From Owenia fusiformis (lineage: Eukaryota > Annelida > Polychaeta > Sabellida > Oweniidae): a stretch of 64,000 bases of DNA. This document shows positions 10,649 to 24,300 of this stretch, piece after piece (positions within the stretch are counted from its first letter, which is position 1; each line of letters starts with the position of its first letter). Location: positions 38,467,936 to 38,531,935 of the forward strand of contig CAIIXF020000006.1 in the NCBI GenBank assembly GCA_903813345.2, given 5' to 3'. The position numbers and the translations under genes were made by a program. The notes beneath the pieces were generated by a model. It worked only from the letters and a program-made list of their open reading frames with translations, was not told where the DNA came from and did no database searches.

Positions 10649-12504
10649 ACTCACACGTGACACTCATTATAATGTTCCTTTGATATTTTGTATTGTCCAA
10701 GTCACCATGGTAACCATGACATCTCATTTCAACTCAGCCCTGAGTTTCAGGTGAAACAGAAAGATGCTATGAGTATCGGAATGGTCCAAGTTATCATTTT
10801 CTGTTCCAACTTCAATGTTACAAGCATTCAACTCCATCTGACAACTGAGCGTTCAAATCATTTCTTTGTTGTTTGGTTTTACAGATTAATAATAATGATA
10901 ATATCCCAGAATGGCTTGCCTTTTATACACAATTCAATTTATTTATTTTTTGACACCTAAAGTATTTGTTATTTTTGTAAATGGGAGCGCCTGTGTTATT
11001 ATCTTCTGCTGAATATGTTTAAATTGTGAATGTATCATGCATAAGTGATGTCAAAACTTTAAAATACAAATCCATGAAGCATGCAGATGATGTCATATTG
11101 GGGTCCCTTTTTGATTTCAGTTCGATTAATGGATCTACATTCCACACATTTTTCAATATCTTTACTAATTTTCAATTTTTTACGCAATTTTTCAAACACA
11201 AATGATATTGTTCTAAGGGCTTTCATAGAGATAAGAGAATCATTTAGATAATGAGAAAGAGTTGTTATTTTGCGAACAATTTCCATCATTAAAACAAAAC
11301 AATATATCGTAATTACATGGATGTAGTTCAATTGGGTATTTGTTAATTCAGTTGCTGTGTTTACTTAGCATTTAAAACGATCTGACACATTAGTGCTCAT
11401 TTTCAAAATGTATTGTCAACATGCCTAAACGTTTGTAAATAAGCTGCAATTATATTCTAATAGATCTCCTCAGCAGGCAGACATCGAGTTGTCATCAAGT
11501 GGAGAGGAATATCATGTGATAGCTCCATAAATGGCATATAAGACCATATAAGGAATGATCATTAATATTAAATACACAGTTAAATGCTAGTAACTCAATA
11601 AGAACAAGATGAGAACTAAATTAGTACTCCTAACACACATTCCAAATTCTGATGTCATGTGATATAAAACACATCTTTGGTCACCCTGTAATACGAGGTG
11701 ATCATAAAGTTCTTATAATATCTCTCTAATTTCTTTATTTTTCGATATATTCTAATGAAATTATTACAGAATGTGCAGCAAAGAACGTTGTATTAATCCA
11801 GCAAACAATACCGCATACTAGTATGCATTATTCCAACAAGTGACATTTTGTTGTTTCCCTATAATTACTTAAATTTTGCAATTCAATTTACTAATTCACT
11901 TGACACCCGGACTTGACACCTGACACCACTAGGTGAATCACTAGTGGTTTCTGTTAATGAAGGTGTCAAAGGTAAATGTTACAAATACAATGTAACAATA
12001 TTGTTATTAAAATAAATACCATGGTGACAACTCTGGGTTTCTTCTAATGAGAATGTTTGCAATTTGTTGTCCATTGTAGTTGTCTGAATTTTTTCAGAAT
12101 ATATCTATTGCAAGTTTCTTTTCTTACTGCTATTGGTGTTTAGAAATATACATTTGTGTCTTTCCATGTTTAGGCGTAAACCATGATACCATGGCATACC
12201 GTTGTCAATCATCATCGACTATGAAAAAATTATGATCAACTCTGACCATGGTGGCAAAGATAACTTTTGTCCGATTTTGACAATGGAATTTGCATGATTG
12301 AAGATATTTCATAGTCAAAGTTAACTATCAAATACCATTCATTGCCAACAACTGTTATTTACCATGTTATACAATGGTATTTCATTGTTGATGGCATTTC
12401 ATGGTCTTTGATCATCAAATAGCCTAAAAGAAATGATTTGCCCGGTGATGTCACATCGGATTACCATAGTTACTAAAAAATCAACCTATCAAACAGTAAA
12501 TCTT
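10649..12504. other. Intergenic region, no gene recognised
   Basis: Upstream of the GPCR gene. There are small chance open frames but none with family similarity, codon structure or splice support. An ORF-like stretch at 11059-11331 on the minus strand was considered and not accepted. A repeated CATGGTATTTCATTG-like word occurs around 12160-12420. Confidence 0.5.
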
Positions 12505-12857
12505 TTTATCCCATAGTTGAGGTCAAATCTGTAGAATAATAGTTAATATTTATGATATTTTGCAAATGCATGGAAAAAAGCTATATCTGTGGAATACGGA
12601 GAATATTCAACAGATATCACTTTTTTCCACGGATTTGAAAACTCCTGCCAATATGATGTGCATTGTTACATGGTTACATGTTTTATCCTTACATGGTGAT
12701 TTCATGACGTCACAGATATGGAAATGATTGATGTTTTGGCTATAGTTCAAATGACAAGATATAACTGAATGTTGTTTTCATTACATGTAAATTGCTTTAT
12801 AAGGTTGACTATATGGGATGATTTGACCTCAACTATCTCACTATGGGATAAATAAAA
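12505..12857. mobile_element. Palindromic element with TTTTTATCCCATAGTTGAGG ends
   Basis: TTTTTATCCCATAGTTGAGG then TCAAATC at the left is matched at the right by GATTTGACCTCAACTAT and TATGGGATAAATAAAA. The arms are about 27 bp with a short insertion in the right arm, around a non-coding core of about 300 bp. It looks like a MITE. Confidence 0.65.
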
Positions 12858-12945
12858 CATCCTATACATATTTCGGGAATACACTCAATAATGTGTGGGG
12901 AACATCTTTACCAAGTTTCACAAAGATCAGTTCAGTATAGGGTGT

Positions 12946-13132
12946 CCCGAAAGTATGCCCCCCTCCCCTAGGCAGACATACACCAATGTCCCCATAGTAT
13001 GTGTCATATATCAAAGCTACCTTTATATTAAAGCTCATCCAAAGTTACATTGATTTGCCAAGTATCATCGTTCAACTTACAAATGGGAAAAAGTTATTGG
13101 GAGAGCCCATACTTTCGGGACACCCTGTACTA
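12946..13132. mobile_element. MITE-like element with AGGGTGTCCCGAAAGTATG ends
   Basis: AGGGTGTCCCGAAAGTATG at the left is matched by CATACTTTCGGGACACCCT at the right. The core is short and non-coding. Elements with related AC(A)GGGTG ends occur at 38444-38545 and 56262-56440, so this may be one superfamily, possibly Tc1/mariner-like. Confidence 0.7.
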
Positions 13133-13329
13133 TTGAAATGGCAACATCTTTGACATTACTTATGGATCACCCAGTATCTGCATGGGTAAGAATGTAGTCA
13201 AATAAATTGAATTAATCTTATATCATGGATTACATCACGCGCACCAAAGACTAATATGATAGGTCAAAGTGCAGAGATGAGGAAGTAGAGGTCAGAAGTA
13301 AAAGTGCGGGCAAATATTGAGATAACATT

Positions 13330-13605
13330 GCATCACATGTAAATTGATAATGGACATTGTCCAGTTTATTTCTATTATTTCTGTGACTTCATTATCATGA
13401 TCATATTTAGGGGGGGGGGGGTTTGGTGTACATTGATAACATTATATTCACATGAAAATTGATAATGGACATTGTCCTATTTATTTCTATTATTTCTGTT
13501 ACTACATTATCATGATCATATTTAGGGGGGGGGGGGGGTTCGGGGTACATTGATAACATTGAATTCACATGTAAATTATTAATGGACATTGTCTGGTTTA
13601 TTTCT
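13330..13605 (+). repeat. About 118-bp tandem repeat with G-runs
   Basis: The block TTGATAATGGACATTGTCC then TATTTCTATTATTTCTGT then CATTATCATGATCATATTTA and a run of 12-14 G occurs twice in full, then once in part. It is a local tandem duplication carrying homopolymer G tracts. Confidence 0.8.
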
Positions 13606-14657
13606 ATTTCATTTTCATGACAAATTTTTCAAATGATCATGAACCTTTATTCAGGCCAATGTCCACTCAGTTAAGCTTTACTATAGTCCAGCTCATTAAT
13701 CTTGATTCACAGAATTTACAACCTCTTTACACTCAGATGAGAATCTAACATGTGGTACATTCTTCTTTCTATCTTTCACTACTTAAAACATACATGTATA
13801 GTCTTTATAGAAACACTTCATTTTTTATTCAGAATAAATACATTATTCACCTACTACCTCTCCAGTGGTCTGAATTTGGTGTAGTTGTAACTTACGAGTC
13901 TTACAAAACAAGCGTCCATTTTTAGATGATGAATGACACGTGACAAATTATAATTTGCGATTGTTCCAAAAATGGACATTTAGTTTCCCTCATTTCAGTT
14001 ATCCAATGTAAGATACACATAATCAAACAAAAGTGTCCAATCATTTTGTTTCATGCAACCTTATTTGGTCAGGTAAATAACTCCCACTACCTTATATGGT
14101 ATGATTATATCTAATAAATAATAAGCACATTGTACAATGCAAGTTTTGATTTACCCTTTAATCTCTTTAATATCTAGAATATTGAAGCATACTTGATTTA
14201 CTGAGCTCTGAAAATACTGAATTATGCTTACAAATTGTTTAAAAATCATATTCATTATTACCCTATGGTACATAACACTTGGAGTGAAATCTGAAGTCAC
14301 CAATTTCGCCCAACAGCGTACTTTGTATTTTTGTAGCATATGGCACTCAATATGGCTTAAATAAAAAGCTAGCCAAAGATAATGAAATGATATCCCCTGA
14401 CATATAAAATTTCCTCGATTCTAATACATTTAATGTACTCAAACAATTTGGCAAATGTCACACATATGCAGTGAAATATGACATCGTACGGACCAGATGC
14501 AATGACGTTTCCTATATTTGAAGACAATGTCAACTATCTTGCGTAAAGTCTCTGAGATCCTCACAAAATCCGTCCTTCTCCCCTTTTAATAACTGATACA
14601 TGTGCATATATTAAGAGGGATTACACAAAGGCTCCATACAAGACTTAGCATAGTTTA
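13606..14657. other. Intergenic region, nothing recognised
   Basis: No exon, RNA gene or clear repeat structure was seen apart from scattered A+T-rich sequence. Confidence 0.4.
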
Positions 14658-15141
14658 TGGCCTAGTCACATAGCCCGGCCGATGAGGTTCCGATGAGCCA
14701 GCGATGCAATTTTCACCGAACTCGGCCGAACACCGGCCGGACATCCGTGGCGTTTGTTGCTTAAAACCGCATCGGTGGCAGCTCGGTGAAATTTTAACTT
14801 CGGAGTTAAATTTCACCGGGCTCTCACCGAGCTCCCTCATCGCAGCCCCATAGTAACCACATCTGAACACACGTCGGCCGGTGCACGGCCGAGTATCGGT
14901 CGGTGTCCCGTGCATCTGAGACAACCAGAGGACGAGGTTTTTTAACGGACACCGGCCGAGCTCCGACCGAGCTCCGGCCGATGTGGGACAGAGCCTTGGA
15001 AAGTATAGTACCTGAAGATGTCCGGACGGCGTCCGTTCACGTCACCGAGCTCTGCTTCCGATGAGGAGAGCTCGGTGGCACCAAAAAAATCCACCGAGCT
15101 CTACTGATGCCGGACATCGGCCGGGCTATGTGACTAGGCCA
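14658..15141. mobile_element. 484-bp GC-rich Harbinger-like MITE
   Basis: Ends are near-perfect inverted repeats: TGGCCTAGTCACATAGCCCG then GCCGATG at the left, and CATCGGC then CGGGCTATGTGACTAGGCCA at the right. The element is flanked on both sides by TTA, which fits the 3-bp target-site duplication typical of PIF/Harbinger elements. The interior is strikingly GC-rich compared with its surroundings, with many CGGCCG, CACCGAGCTC and CTCGGTG palindromic words. There is no transposase, so it is non-autonomous. It lies just downstream of the cysteinyl-tRNA synthetase stop codon. Confidence 0.82.
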
Positions 15142-15387
15142 TTAGGTGCATTAATGCACCTCTGGGCCTCTATTTAAATATCTGAGATTGATCACAGGCC
15201 CAGAAGCGCCTTTCATGCCATGTTAATATTCCAATCAGGCAGCCTCGTCTAAACATAGTTTTGCTTTAAGTTTTCACCTGTTGTGGCCAATGATCCTAAT
15301 AGCTCATGGCCTGGTCTTGTATAACGTCTCAGAGATCCCAGAGTTATCCCCTTTCTTCGTACAGTTGTATACATATCACAGTTTTGC

Positions 15388-18300
15388 TTAGTTCCCATCT
15401 GCTGTGGCCTCCGTGGCTTGTTGCGCCTTCATATATGCGTTGTATTTCTTTTCCTGAGCCTCATATAGTTTGGTAAGCTTCTTCAGAGCAGATTTCCCTA
15501 GTTCTTTGCCTTCTTTGTCGTGTGTGGGCATACCCTGAAATAATAAGGCAAGTTATTGAGTCAAAATGTCACCACCTAGTTGCTCAAATCTGGAATCTAA
15601 AGTCAGATGTTAAGTTCTGAGAACTCGTAGATGATTTTTTTTTTAAAAATTGGTCAATTTGAAGCAAGTTGCAAGTTTTTGACCTTCAGAAGGTCATTGA
15701 AGGTCAAATCTCAAATTTAAAGTCAGATTTGAAGTTCTGTAATAATAAGAAATTATCGTATACATCTGTAAAGCCACGCTTTGATTATCAATGTCGTCTC
15801 TGCAAGTGTGTACTATGAGTCTCTAAATGAATTGTACCAGCAGGCCCGTAGCCAGGGGGGTTGTTTGATGGGTTCCAGCAACCCCCCCCCCATGGTCAAA
15901 AAATCTTTCAAAATCATGATGTTTTTCATACTGGCTATGGGCCTGACCAGTATTACTTACAATTGAATTTGCAATCTTTGGTACAAAAAAGCATAATTTT
16001 ACTCATTATGCTTCAAAGTCAACTTTGCCACAACTACTTCCCTTTTTATTTTTACTGCTGCAGTGACAAATTTGGAAGAGAGCTTGGATGTGAGTTTATT
16101 TAGGCAGCTCAGTTACAAGCTTGACAATTCTCATTGTTTTTTTGGCTTGTAAGGGACTGTATAGATATTTATAATATCTACCAACTGGATAATCCAAATT
16201 GATGATTCCTCCCTATTAGTTTATAATTACATTATAGGAAATCACTTTACCTTTTCATCAAATTTAGAATACTTTTCCGTCTCCTTTAAGAAGAGCTCTC
16301 CTGGTGGTATCTTATTCAATGCATCTTTGGCAGCCTGTAAAAAAACTGAATATGAATTTGCTTCAAAAAATTGCATCTTGCAAAGACTGAGTATCTTTGA
16401 GGTCTACAGTGTCTCTGTTATTATTTAAAGGGCTACTGTGAATTATTATTATCTTAAAGGGCCACTGTGTCTATTTAATCTAAAAGGAACACTTTCTCTA
16501 TTACATGTATTATTAGACAAATAATAATGGAAAAGGGCACAACATTACATTTTTTTTCTAAATATGGATTTTCTGAAAATACCTCTAAATAATTGTACGA
16601 TACTGACACCAAATGTCCAAGAAAGTTAGGATTATAGAAAATATTTACTGGACATATATATATACTCGGAGTAACTTCAATCAAAGGATATGCAAAGGAC
16701 AGTGATGTTAATTGATATTTTCAGGGACGTAGTCCCATTTTTCCCAATTCCCTCATATTCAATCGTCACAGCAAATAACACAACTAATCCCTAAAGAACC
16801 ATAATTCTAAATGTTAATGCACAGAATCTTGTAAAATGTGTAGCTTAATCTCCCTCATATGCCTCTGTTTCAATCATCTAAGGCCCATACCTGTTGCTTT
16901 AGTTTCTCCTGTTTTTTCCTTTCCTTTTCAAGCCTTTTTTGTTCCTCAAGCTAAAACAAACAATTACAGTTTAACATGATGCCAAAGTTTAACATGGTGC
17001 AGAAGTTTAACATGGTGCATTGGCCTTACATGTTGAAATCAGATTTTCAAGTGTTCAACTCATTTTGTGTTTCGTATTTTTCCATATTAGACAGCTGAGT
17101 AAGTCAACCGACATATTTCATATTTTATACACTACAGGGTGAGCTTAAAATATGGACTCTTTGCAAACTGTATGAGATAAAGATACAATATCCATCAATA
17201 ATTTGGAATATACATGTACAAGATAAAAAGCAAAAATTACCAACAATTTTATAACACCATTTGTTACAGACACTAACTACCAACCGCCGTCACCATAACA
17301 CTTTTTGGTGGTGACATAAAAATCATAGAAAACAACCACAGAACTTTTGAGTAAAAACACCTCTTAAACACAACAAATATAACCCAAACCTTACCTTAAT
17401 CTTTTCTTCCCTCTCTTTAAGAAGAGTGTCTCTGTCGACTAGTTTAATAACGGAAGGTTGGCCCTCGTGGTCCTCCAGTCTCACGCCAAGATTTGGTAAT
17501 GTGTCGTCACGCACTACATCACATAACTTCAGAATCTCAGCAGCTGCAATGTAGATAAAAATAAGCAATAGATAAGATCCAAAACAAGGCATAAACATGC
17601 AAAACATCACCACCTACCATTTGTTACAGACACCCAGCTGCAGTTACCGACCACCGGACGCCGAACACCATCCACAAAAAAGCATAACAATATGTCACCA
17701 CTTGTGGTGGTGGCATAACAATATGTCACAACTTGTGGTGGTGGCATAACAAACCATTTTGAATGTGTAGAAATGAATAAACATTCTTTCCACTTACTAA
17801 CCTCCAGGCATGCAATAATCCATTTTTAATATGAACTGTTTTTAGCAATGCTGTAAAATACGCAATGTTCTCTGACACATGGTTGCATATAGAGTATGAA
17901 AGTATAAGGGTATTAACATTGTTTTTCCAATTTTCCTTTAAATGTATATACAATGTAATGGCAGCACTAGCATTTATGTAATATCTGTAAATTTTATGTA
18001 TTATCTTTTTTTCTTTTCAGCATGCTGACACTGATATCACCAGATGTAAGAGAAGCATGTAAGTTTAAGTCCCTGCTTAAATTAATCTTAACTTAGCCAG
18101 TAATATGATGCTATTTTAAAATATTTGACTTAATATTTCATGCAAAATAAAGACAAGGCATCACTTACTTGGTTCGAAAAGTGTGACAATTGTTACAGAC
18201 ACTGACCATCGATGTCAAATGCCTTACCACATACGAACATGACTATTTTTGGTGATGACTAAAATCAGTTTTTACTTATTGGTACCTGTTATGAAGCAAG

Positions 18301-21300
18301 TTTCAATTGCTTCGTTGAGAAGTATTTTGACAAAAGGCTTCGTAATGAACAATTTTGTACCCATGTTACACCACATGATTCCTTCAGCATGAAGTTATGG
18401 CAAGATTAAAACATTTAAAGGGACAACAAAGAGTATGGCATAAGTCGCTTCAATATTCTGTGATTTTCGACAAAGATTTGTAATGCAGCAATTAAATCAA
18501 AAATTCTCACCCTTTTGCTCTCTGGCCACTTTACGAACATCTTCCCTGAATGTGGCAAATGACTGGAGGTATGGCATAACTGTCTCTTCAATATTCTGTG
18601 ATTTGGCCCCTCCTTGCGGAAATCCAATTGGTTCATCCACTTGTATTGCACCAAATACCTACAAGGCAAGATTAAAACAATTAAAGGGACAAAAAAGACT
18701 ATGGCATAACAGTTTCTTCAAAATTCTGTGATTTGGCCCCTCCTTGTGGAAATCCAATTGGTTCATCCCCTTGTATTGCACCAAATACCTACAAGGCAAG
18801 ATTAAAACAATTAAAGGGACAAAAAAGACTATGGCATAACAGTTTCTTCAAAATTCTGTGATTTGGCCCCTCCTTGTGGAAATCCAATTGGTTCATCCCC
18901 TTGTATTGCACCAAATACCTACAAGGCAAGATTTTTTTTATCAAGAGATTTTATAACCATTAATCATTAAAAGTACATATCATACATGAGGGACCCAATC
19001 GCCAGTGGCATTATAGGTGTCCCTCAATGTAGTAATTGCAATTTGTAAACATGGTTTATACACAATTATATAGGCTATTAGAAGAAAAATAAAAAAGAAA
19101 ACATCTGCATTTTAATTGGAGTGTGGGGGGCTGCTGTCTCTGCCTATAGGGTCCTGGAAACAACTCATACAAGGCAAGATTAAAACAATTAAAGGGACAA
19201 AAAAGACTATGGCAAAACAGTTTCTTCAAAATTCTGTGATTTGGCCCCTCCTTGTGGAAATCCTATTGGTTCATCCCCTTGTATTACACCAAATACCTAC
19301 AAGACAAGATTAAAACATTTAAAGGGAGAACAAAGACTATGGCATAACTGTCTCTTCAATATTCTGTGTTTTGGCCCCTCCTTGTGGAAATCCTTTTTTA
19401 GATTTTTCTTGTCATATGATTTTCTTATCGCAATTAAAAAGTGCTTCAATGTTGTGCTGAGCTGACAGACATGTGGGGTCAACAATAAATCGCCACCAAA
19501 ATAGCGTGCAATCTCTTTACTGTATTCAAAATTGCTATTAGAACATTAGTATTTTTGGGCATTTACGTGCTTGACAGGAGAGAATAAAATATCGCCAAGT
19601 AATTTACCCAGCATGCCCAAAGCCTAATCAGATCCTAGATCTTGTTTTCTCCTGCATCTGTAAAAGTTTGGAAGTTGAACAGGTAATGTTATGCAGTTTT
19701 TCTAGATTTGATGACACGATTTGAGTGGTGCATACCACTGGCGGATCTGTGGGGGGGGGGCACTTATCCACCAGCACAAGATGATGACAATATGCATGTA
19801 TTACTTAGAAAATTGTAGTAATGATATATAGACTCAGCTTAAAAGGCAGCCTAATATTTGGACCCTATATAGTCCAACTTTGAAGCCCTATAAGCGAGTA
19901 GAATTATGAATGGGAGGGTTCACAGAGGGTGCTAGTGAATGAATTATACAAAGTTCAATAGTCGGCCCAAAATAGGAAAGGCAGACAAAGGAAAGTACCA
20001 ACTATTTACCTTCAATATCCTTGTAATATAGATGGCGATGTTTTTCAGAAGTATGCCGTTGGGTGATATCTTGGCCGCTCGTTGTGACGCTATGTAGCTG
20101 TTACTTGAGGTGGTAAGGTCACGCAGACAGTCCATTGCACTTCTTGTATCAATAGAATCTGAAACCACAGGAGTAAAATACATATTTATTTATCATTTGT
20201 AACTTAAAATTGTTAAAGGCCCCATGTGAAGTTAGAAAATATTTTTATTTTATTTATATTTATTTTTGTGATTTAAAAAGTTGTTTAAGACATAAAATCG
20301 GCCTTTTGTTTTTCAAATGTTTCAGTGTTTTTTGTAACTATTTTATTTTTTATTTTTTATTTATCATGTTTTATTTAATACAATAATATATGTTAAAAGG
20401 AAATTTCCAAAAAGGCGACTTGGTTTAACATTATAAGTCGCAGGGTTAATTAACAAAATTTATTAAAAAAACAATCCATTTGGTGAAGCAAATTGGTGAA
20501 TAAATTAAGCATAGAAGGTTTGATAATTGCTGCTAACACTCAGACACTTACACACTTCTGGAGAAAAGAGGCACTAGTTTCAAGAAGTTATGTTTGTAGC
20601 GTAGTTAAATTTTGAGCTGCCAAAAAGAAAGAAATTCAATTTCTCTTGTTGGGTCTTAAAATTCTTTTTATATTGGATTTCAAGGTTATTTAGTTTAATT
20701 TCGAAGTCAGTTAGGAGGGTCCTACGGAGTCTGCAGTTAAAGACGACATGCTTGGATGTTTCACTTTTGAATCCACACTTACATTTTGGTGTATCAGCTA
20801 GAGTAAAGTTGTGGGCATGAAAATGAGATTGAAAAATCAAGTCGACTCGTCCTATTAAGACTGATTTCCTCTGGTCTAGGTAAATGCAATGAGGTAGATG
20901 ATACGATAGGTTCTGGATAAATGAGAAGTGTCAATTTAGATTTGAAAGTACTTAAGTTGTCTATCTCTTGGAGTTTTTGGGGTAGTTTATTCCATTCTGA
21001 GATAGCTGTAAAAATGCATGTTTTCTTTAATATCACAGATCTTTTAGCGGGCAAGAGGAATTCAGTTGGATTTCTCAAATAGAGAGGAGGTTGTTGTCTC
21101 TTATATTTATCAAATATGTTTTGAACATATGAAGGAACTTTCTGATTTTGGACATTGAACATGAGGGTTAGTTTATGAAACTTCCTCCTCGTCTCTAGTT
21201 TAGGCCAATTTAGAATATTGAGCACCTTTTCAGAAGATGACCCATGAATAGTTCCACTACAAATCAGAGCTGCCTTGTAGTAACTATTTGTAAGGTAACT

Positions 21301-24300
21301 AGTCAAATAAGTAATTCTGTAAAAAACACTATTATTTTTTTTCTCTAAATACCAATAGAATGATGAAGTCTTATGTCTAAATGGTATAATTTAATTTTTC
21401 ACACACTCTTTAATTTTATATCACTTTTACACTTTCCCGATGTCATGCTGAAACATTGTGACATTACAATTTTTAAATTATTTATCAGTTATTTCTTTGT
21501 TGTCATAAACCTCATGAAAGTATGATAAACTTTAAAATATTTTTAGTATATCTAGGTCAAGTCATAAGTTTTTAAGTTAAATACATTTATGTGTAACATT
21601 TTGTAACATTAGGTTTTCAATGGGTCAAATTTGTTAAAACTACATAGGCCTTTTACATTATTTCTATTATCTGACCTGATGATTGAAACTGTCAAATATT
21701 ATCTTTAAATCTAATGATTACTTATCATTGTTCCGATGAATTCATGGGAGCATCAAGTTTTCAAAATGCATTTGTAAATACTAAAAATCAGTTTCTTACA
21801 AAGCAAGTGAATTCAGATATTTTACAATTCTAAGAACAAATATTCAATGGTTTAAAAATGGATTGCCTTTGCCCTGATATTCATGTTTCAAACATACATT
21901 CCTATGCACTTTTATTATTTTTTACAATGGTCCTTTATATTATTTTATTATCATTAGTGAAAGTTTTCCATATCGTGCAATTGACCTTGGGATTTCTTCA
22001 CACAAGTAAGAATTATGAACTTAACTACTTGTATTATGCAACTCTCAGACATAAATTGATGCCAAACACTTGGATAAGCTTTCTCACGACTTTAAAAATG
22101 TTGATCTTTCAAAATTCAATTTCACAAAAGTGGTAATAGTAAATACATACAGCCACCGACACCTGGACCATTCAACGTGAATAATAAACATTTGTCCACT
22201 AATGTTAAGTTCAGATTATCTTGCAAGCAGAACAAATATTAGAATATCGCATTACTCGACATCTTTTATTCTGCTTTAGAATGATCACAGACTCCTAAGT
22301 AAGTGTTACAGATTACATATTTGAACGTAAATATAACTTAGCCATGTCTTTTGTGTAATTGCAGGCCCAATATTGATACTATTAGTTAAGAAGATAAGAT
22401 TTCCTCTGGAGCCATTAGATACGTGCAATTTTACATGCTACTTAATTTTAATGAATATTTTGTATTTTTTCTAATTTTATGAATACATAGTATAAGAAAC
22501 AGTTTCGCAAATAGGCATACCACATTAAAATGATAGATATTCCATGGTATACCAATAGCATAAAAAAACACAATGTTTGGTGTCTAAAAGAAAATAATTA
22601 AAACTGCATGAATACACACATTATAAAAAAAGATTAGTAAATATACAATCCATAGAACTAATAAAATAAAACTTATTCTAATGGACGGGTAGGCATAAAA
22701 ACAAAATATTTGATGTAGATATAATTAAATAAAGATAATGACTAGACAACAAGACTGCAAGCAATCCTACAGAGGATGAGGCTCCGTAGGTGTTTGAGGC
22801 TCAAATGCCTCCGTTTGAGGCTCCATAGGTGTTTTTGACAATTTGAATATCAGCCAAAAGTCCAATCTCAAATCTTAAGGTCATATATATTATGAACCCA
22901 AGGCAACTTGTAGATGATGTTTCAAAAAAGATTTGTTCAATTCGAAGCAAGTCAAAATTTGACCTAATAACTGAGGGTGTGAAAGACTATTATTAAGCAC
23001 AAGTATTCAGAATTCAGATTCCTTTGCATTGGCAATATGTTCATCAAATATTTGTTTAACTTAAGTACCCTTTTCAAGGCATGGATTTTTCTCAACTCTT
23101 TTATCATAGCTAGTTCGTCGATCAGCTTATATTCAATAAGAGTATGTGTATTTACATGTACATTTTCTACCAACAAGAAACTGGCATTCATTTAAAGGTT
23201 CAACAAATACTGCAGGGGGGGGACAATCTTAAAAATCTATAAGTGGGAATCCCTTTATAGAAGCTTTGAACTGAATTTACACTTCTTAATGCTGAAATTG
23301 AGCGTTTATCCATACATTTTAAGAAAATAGGTATGTCAAAGAAGATGTTAAGCCAAATATTGACCTGATAGCTTAGAAAAAAGAAAAAAATTCGAATTTT
23401 CTCTCTACAGTCCTTGTTGCCCCTTTAATTTCACAATTTCACCATAATGAACATCATGATCCATCTAAGTATTTCATATGACTGAAGGAATACACTAATT
23501 TATCAGGATGCATCTTGAATGGGATTATTCATTCTGATTCAAACATAATGAAAAAATTGAAGAAAACATTGTTCAAAGAAGGATGTCGATGAAAACAAAC
23601 CAATTTGCTGTCATTCTCGCGCCAGAAAAATTCACTTATCAAACAGCGCCCTAGATGCAGATGCAACATCACAAGACAATGCAGATTCCAGGACGGTCGC
23701 TCGTCGATTGAGAATTATAGAACTGCAATGCTGCAATCTCATTGGATGAGAGACTCTTAAAGAGCATACTGATTGAATTTACATTTTCTGAAAGCAATGC
23801 TTGACGATGCATCAAAACAGTAAAATCCTCTGTACAGTATTACTTAGAGGGTAGAGTGGATAGCTGCTGGAGATAAAGGGTAATAGTCAAATCTGCAGAA
23901 CTGAAAAGGCGCTTGAGATCACATCACCATTTAGCACAGGACACTAAATCAACATAAAAAACAAACATTCTCACACTTAAATTGGTTACCTTGAAATAAC
24001 TGTTGCTTCACTGGTTTAAAGCGAGGGTGTGTGAGGAAGCAATATTAATATACATTTCCTGAGATTCAAAAACTTGGAAACCATATTGAAATAAAGATGG
24101 AAAATGAAAACTATGATGCAGCCATATGGAATGGGATTCTGTTTGGAGGGGTAACCATAGCGATCATCATCTGCAGAATCCTGTACAATCACATCACGTC
24201 AAGGCTTCCACCTACATTGCCATGGTTACCGAAAGTTGGAAGCATACCATTTATCAATACGGAGAACCGTTTAGAGATGTTGGTGAATTTGAAGCAAAAG

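Noticed and set aside
11059-11331. 90-residue minus-strand open frame upstream of the GPCR
   Set aside because: No similarity recognised, no splice or regulatory support; its length is not unusual for A+T-rich sequence.
14655-14924. 89-residue minus-strand frame rich in Arg, Gly and Pro
   Set aside because: It lies wholly in the GC-rich Harbinger-like MITE; open only because stop codons are rare in GC-rich DNA.
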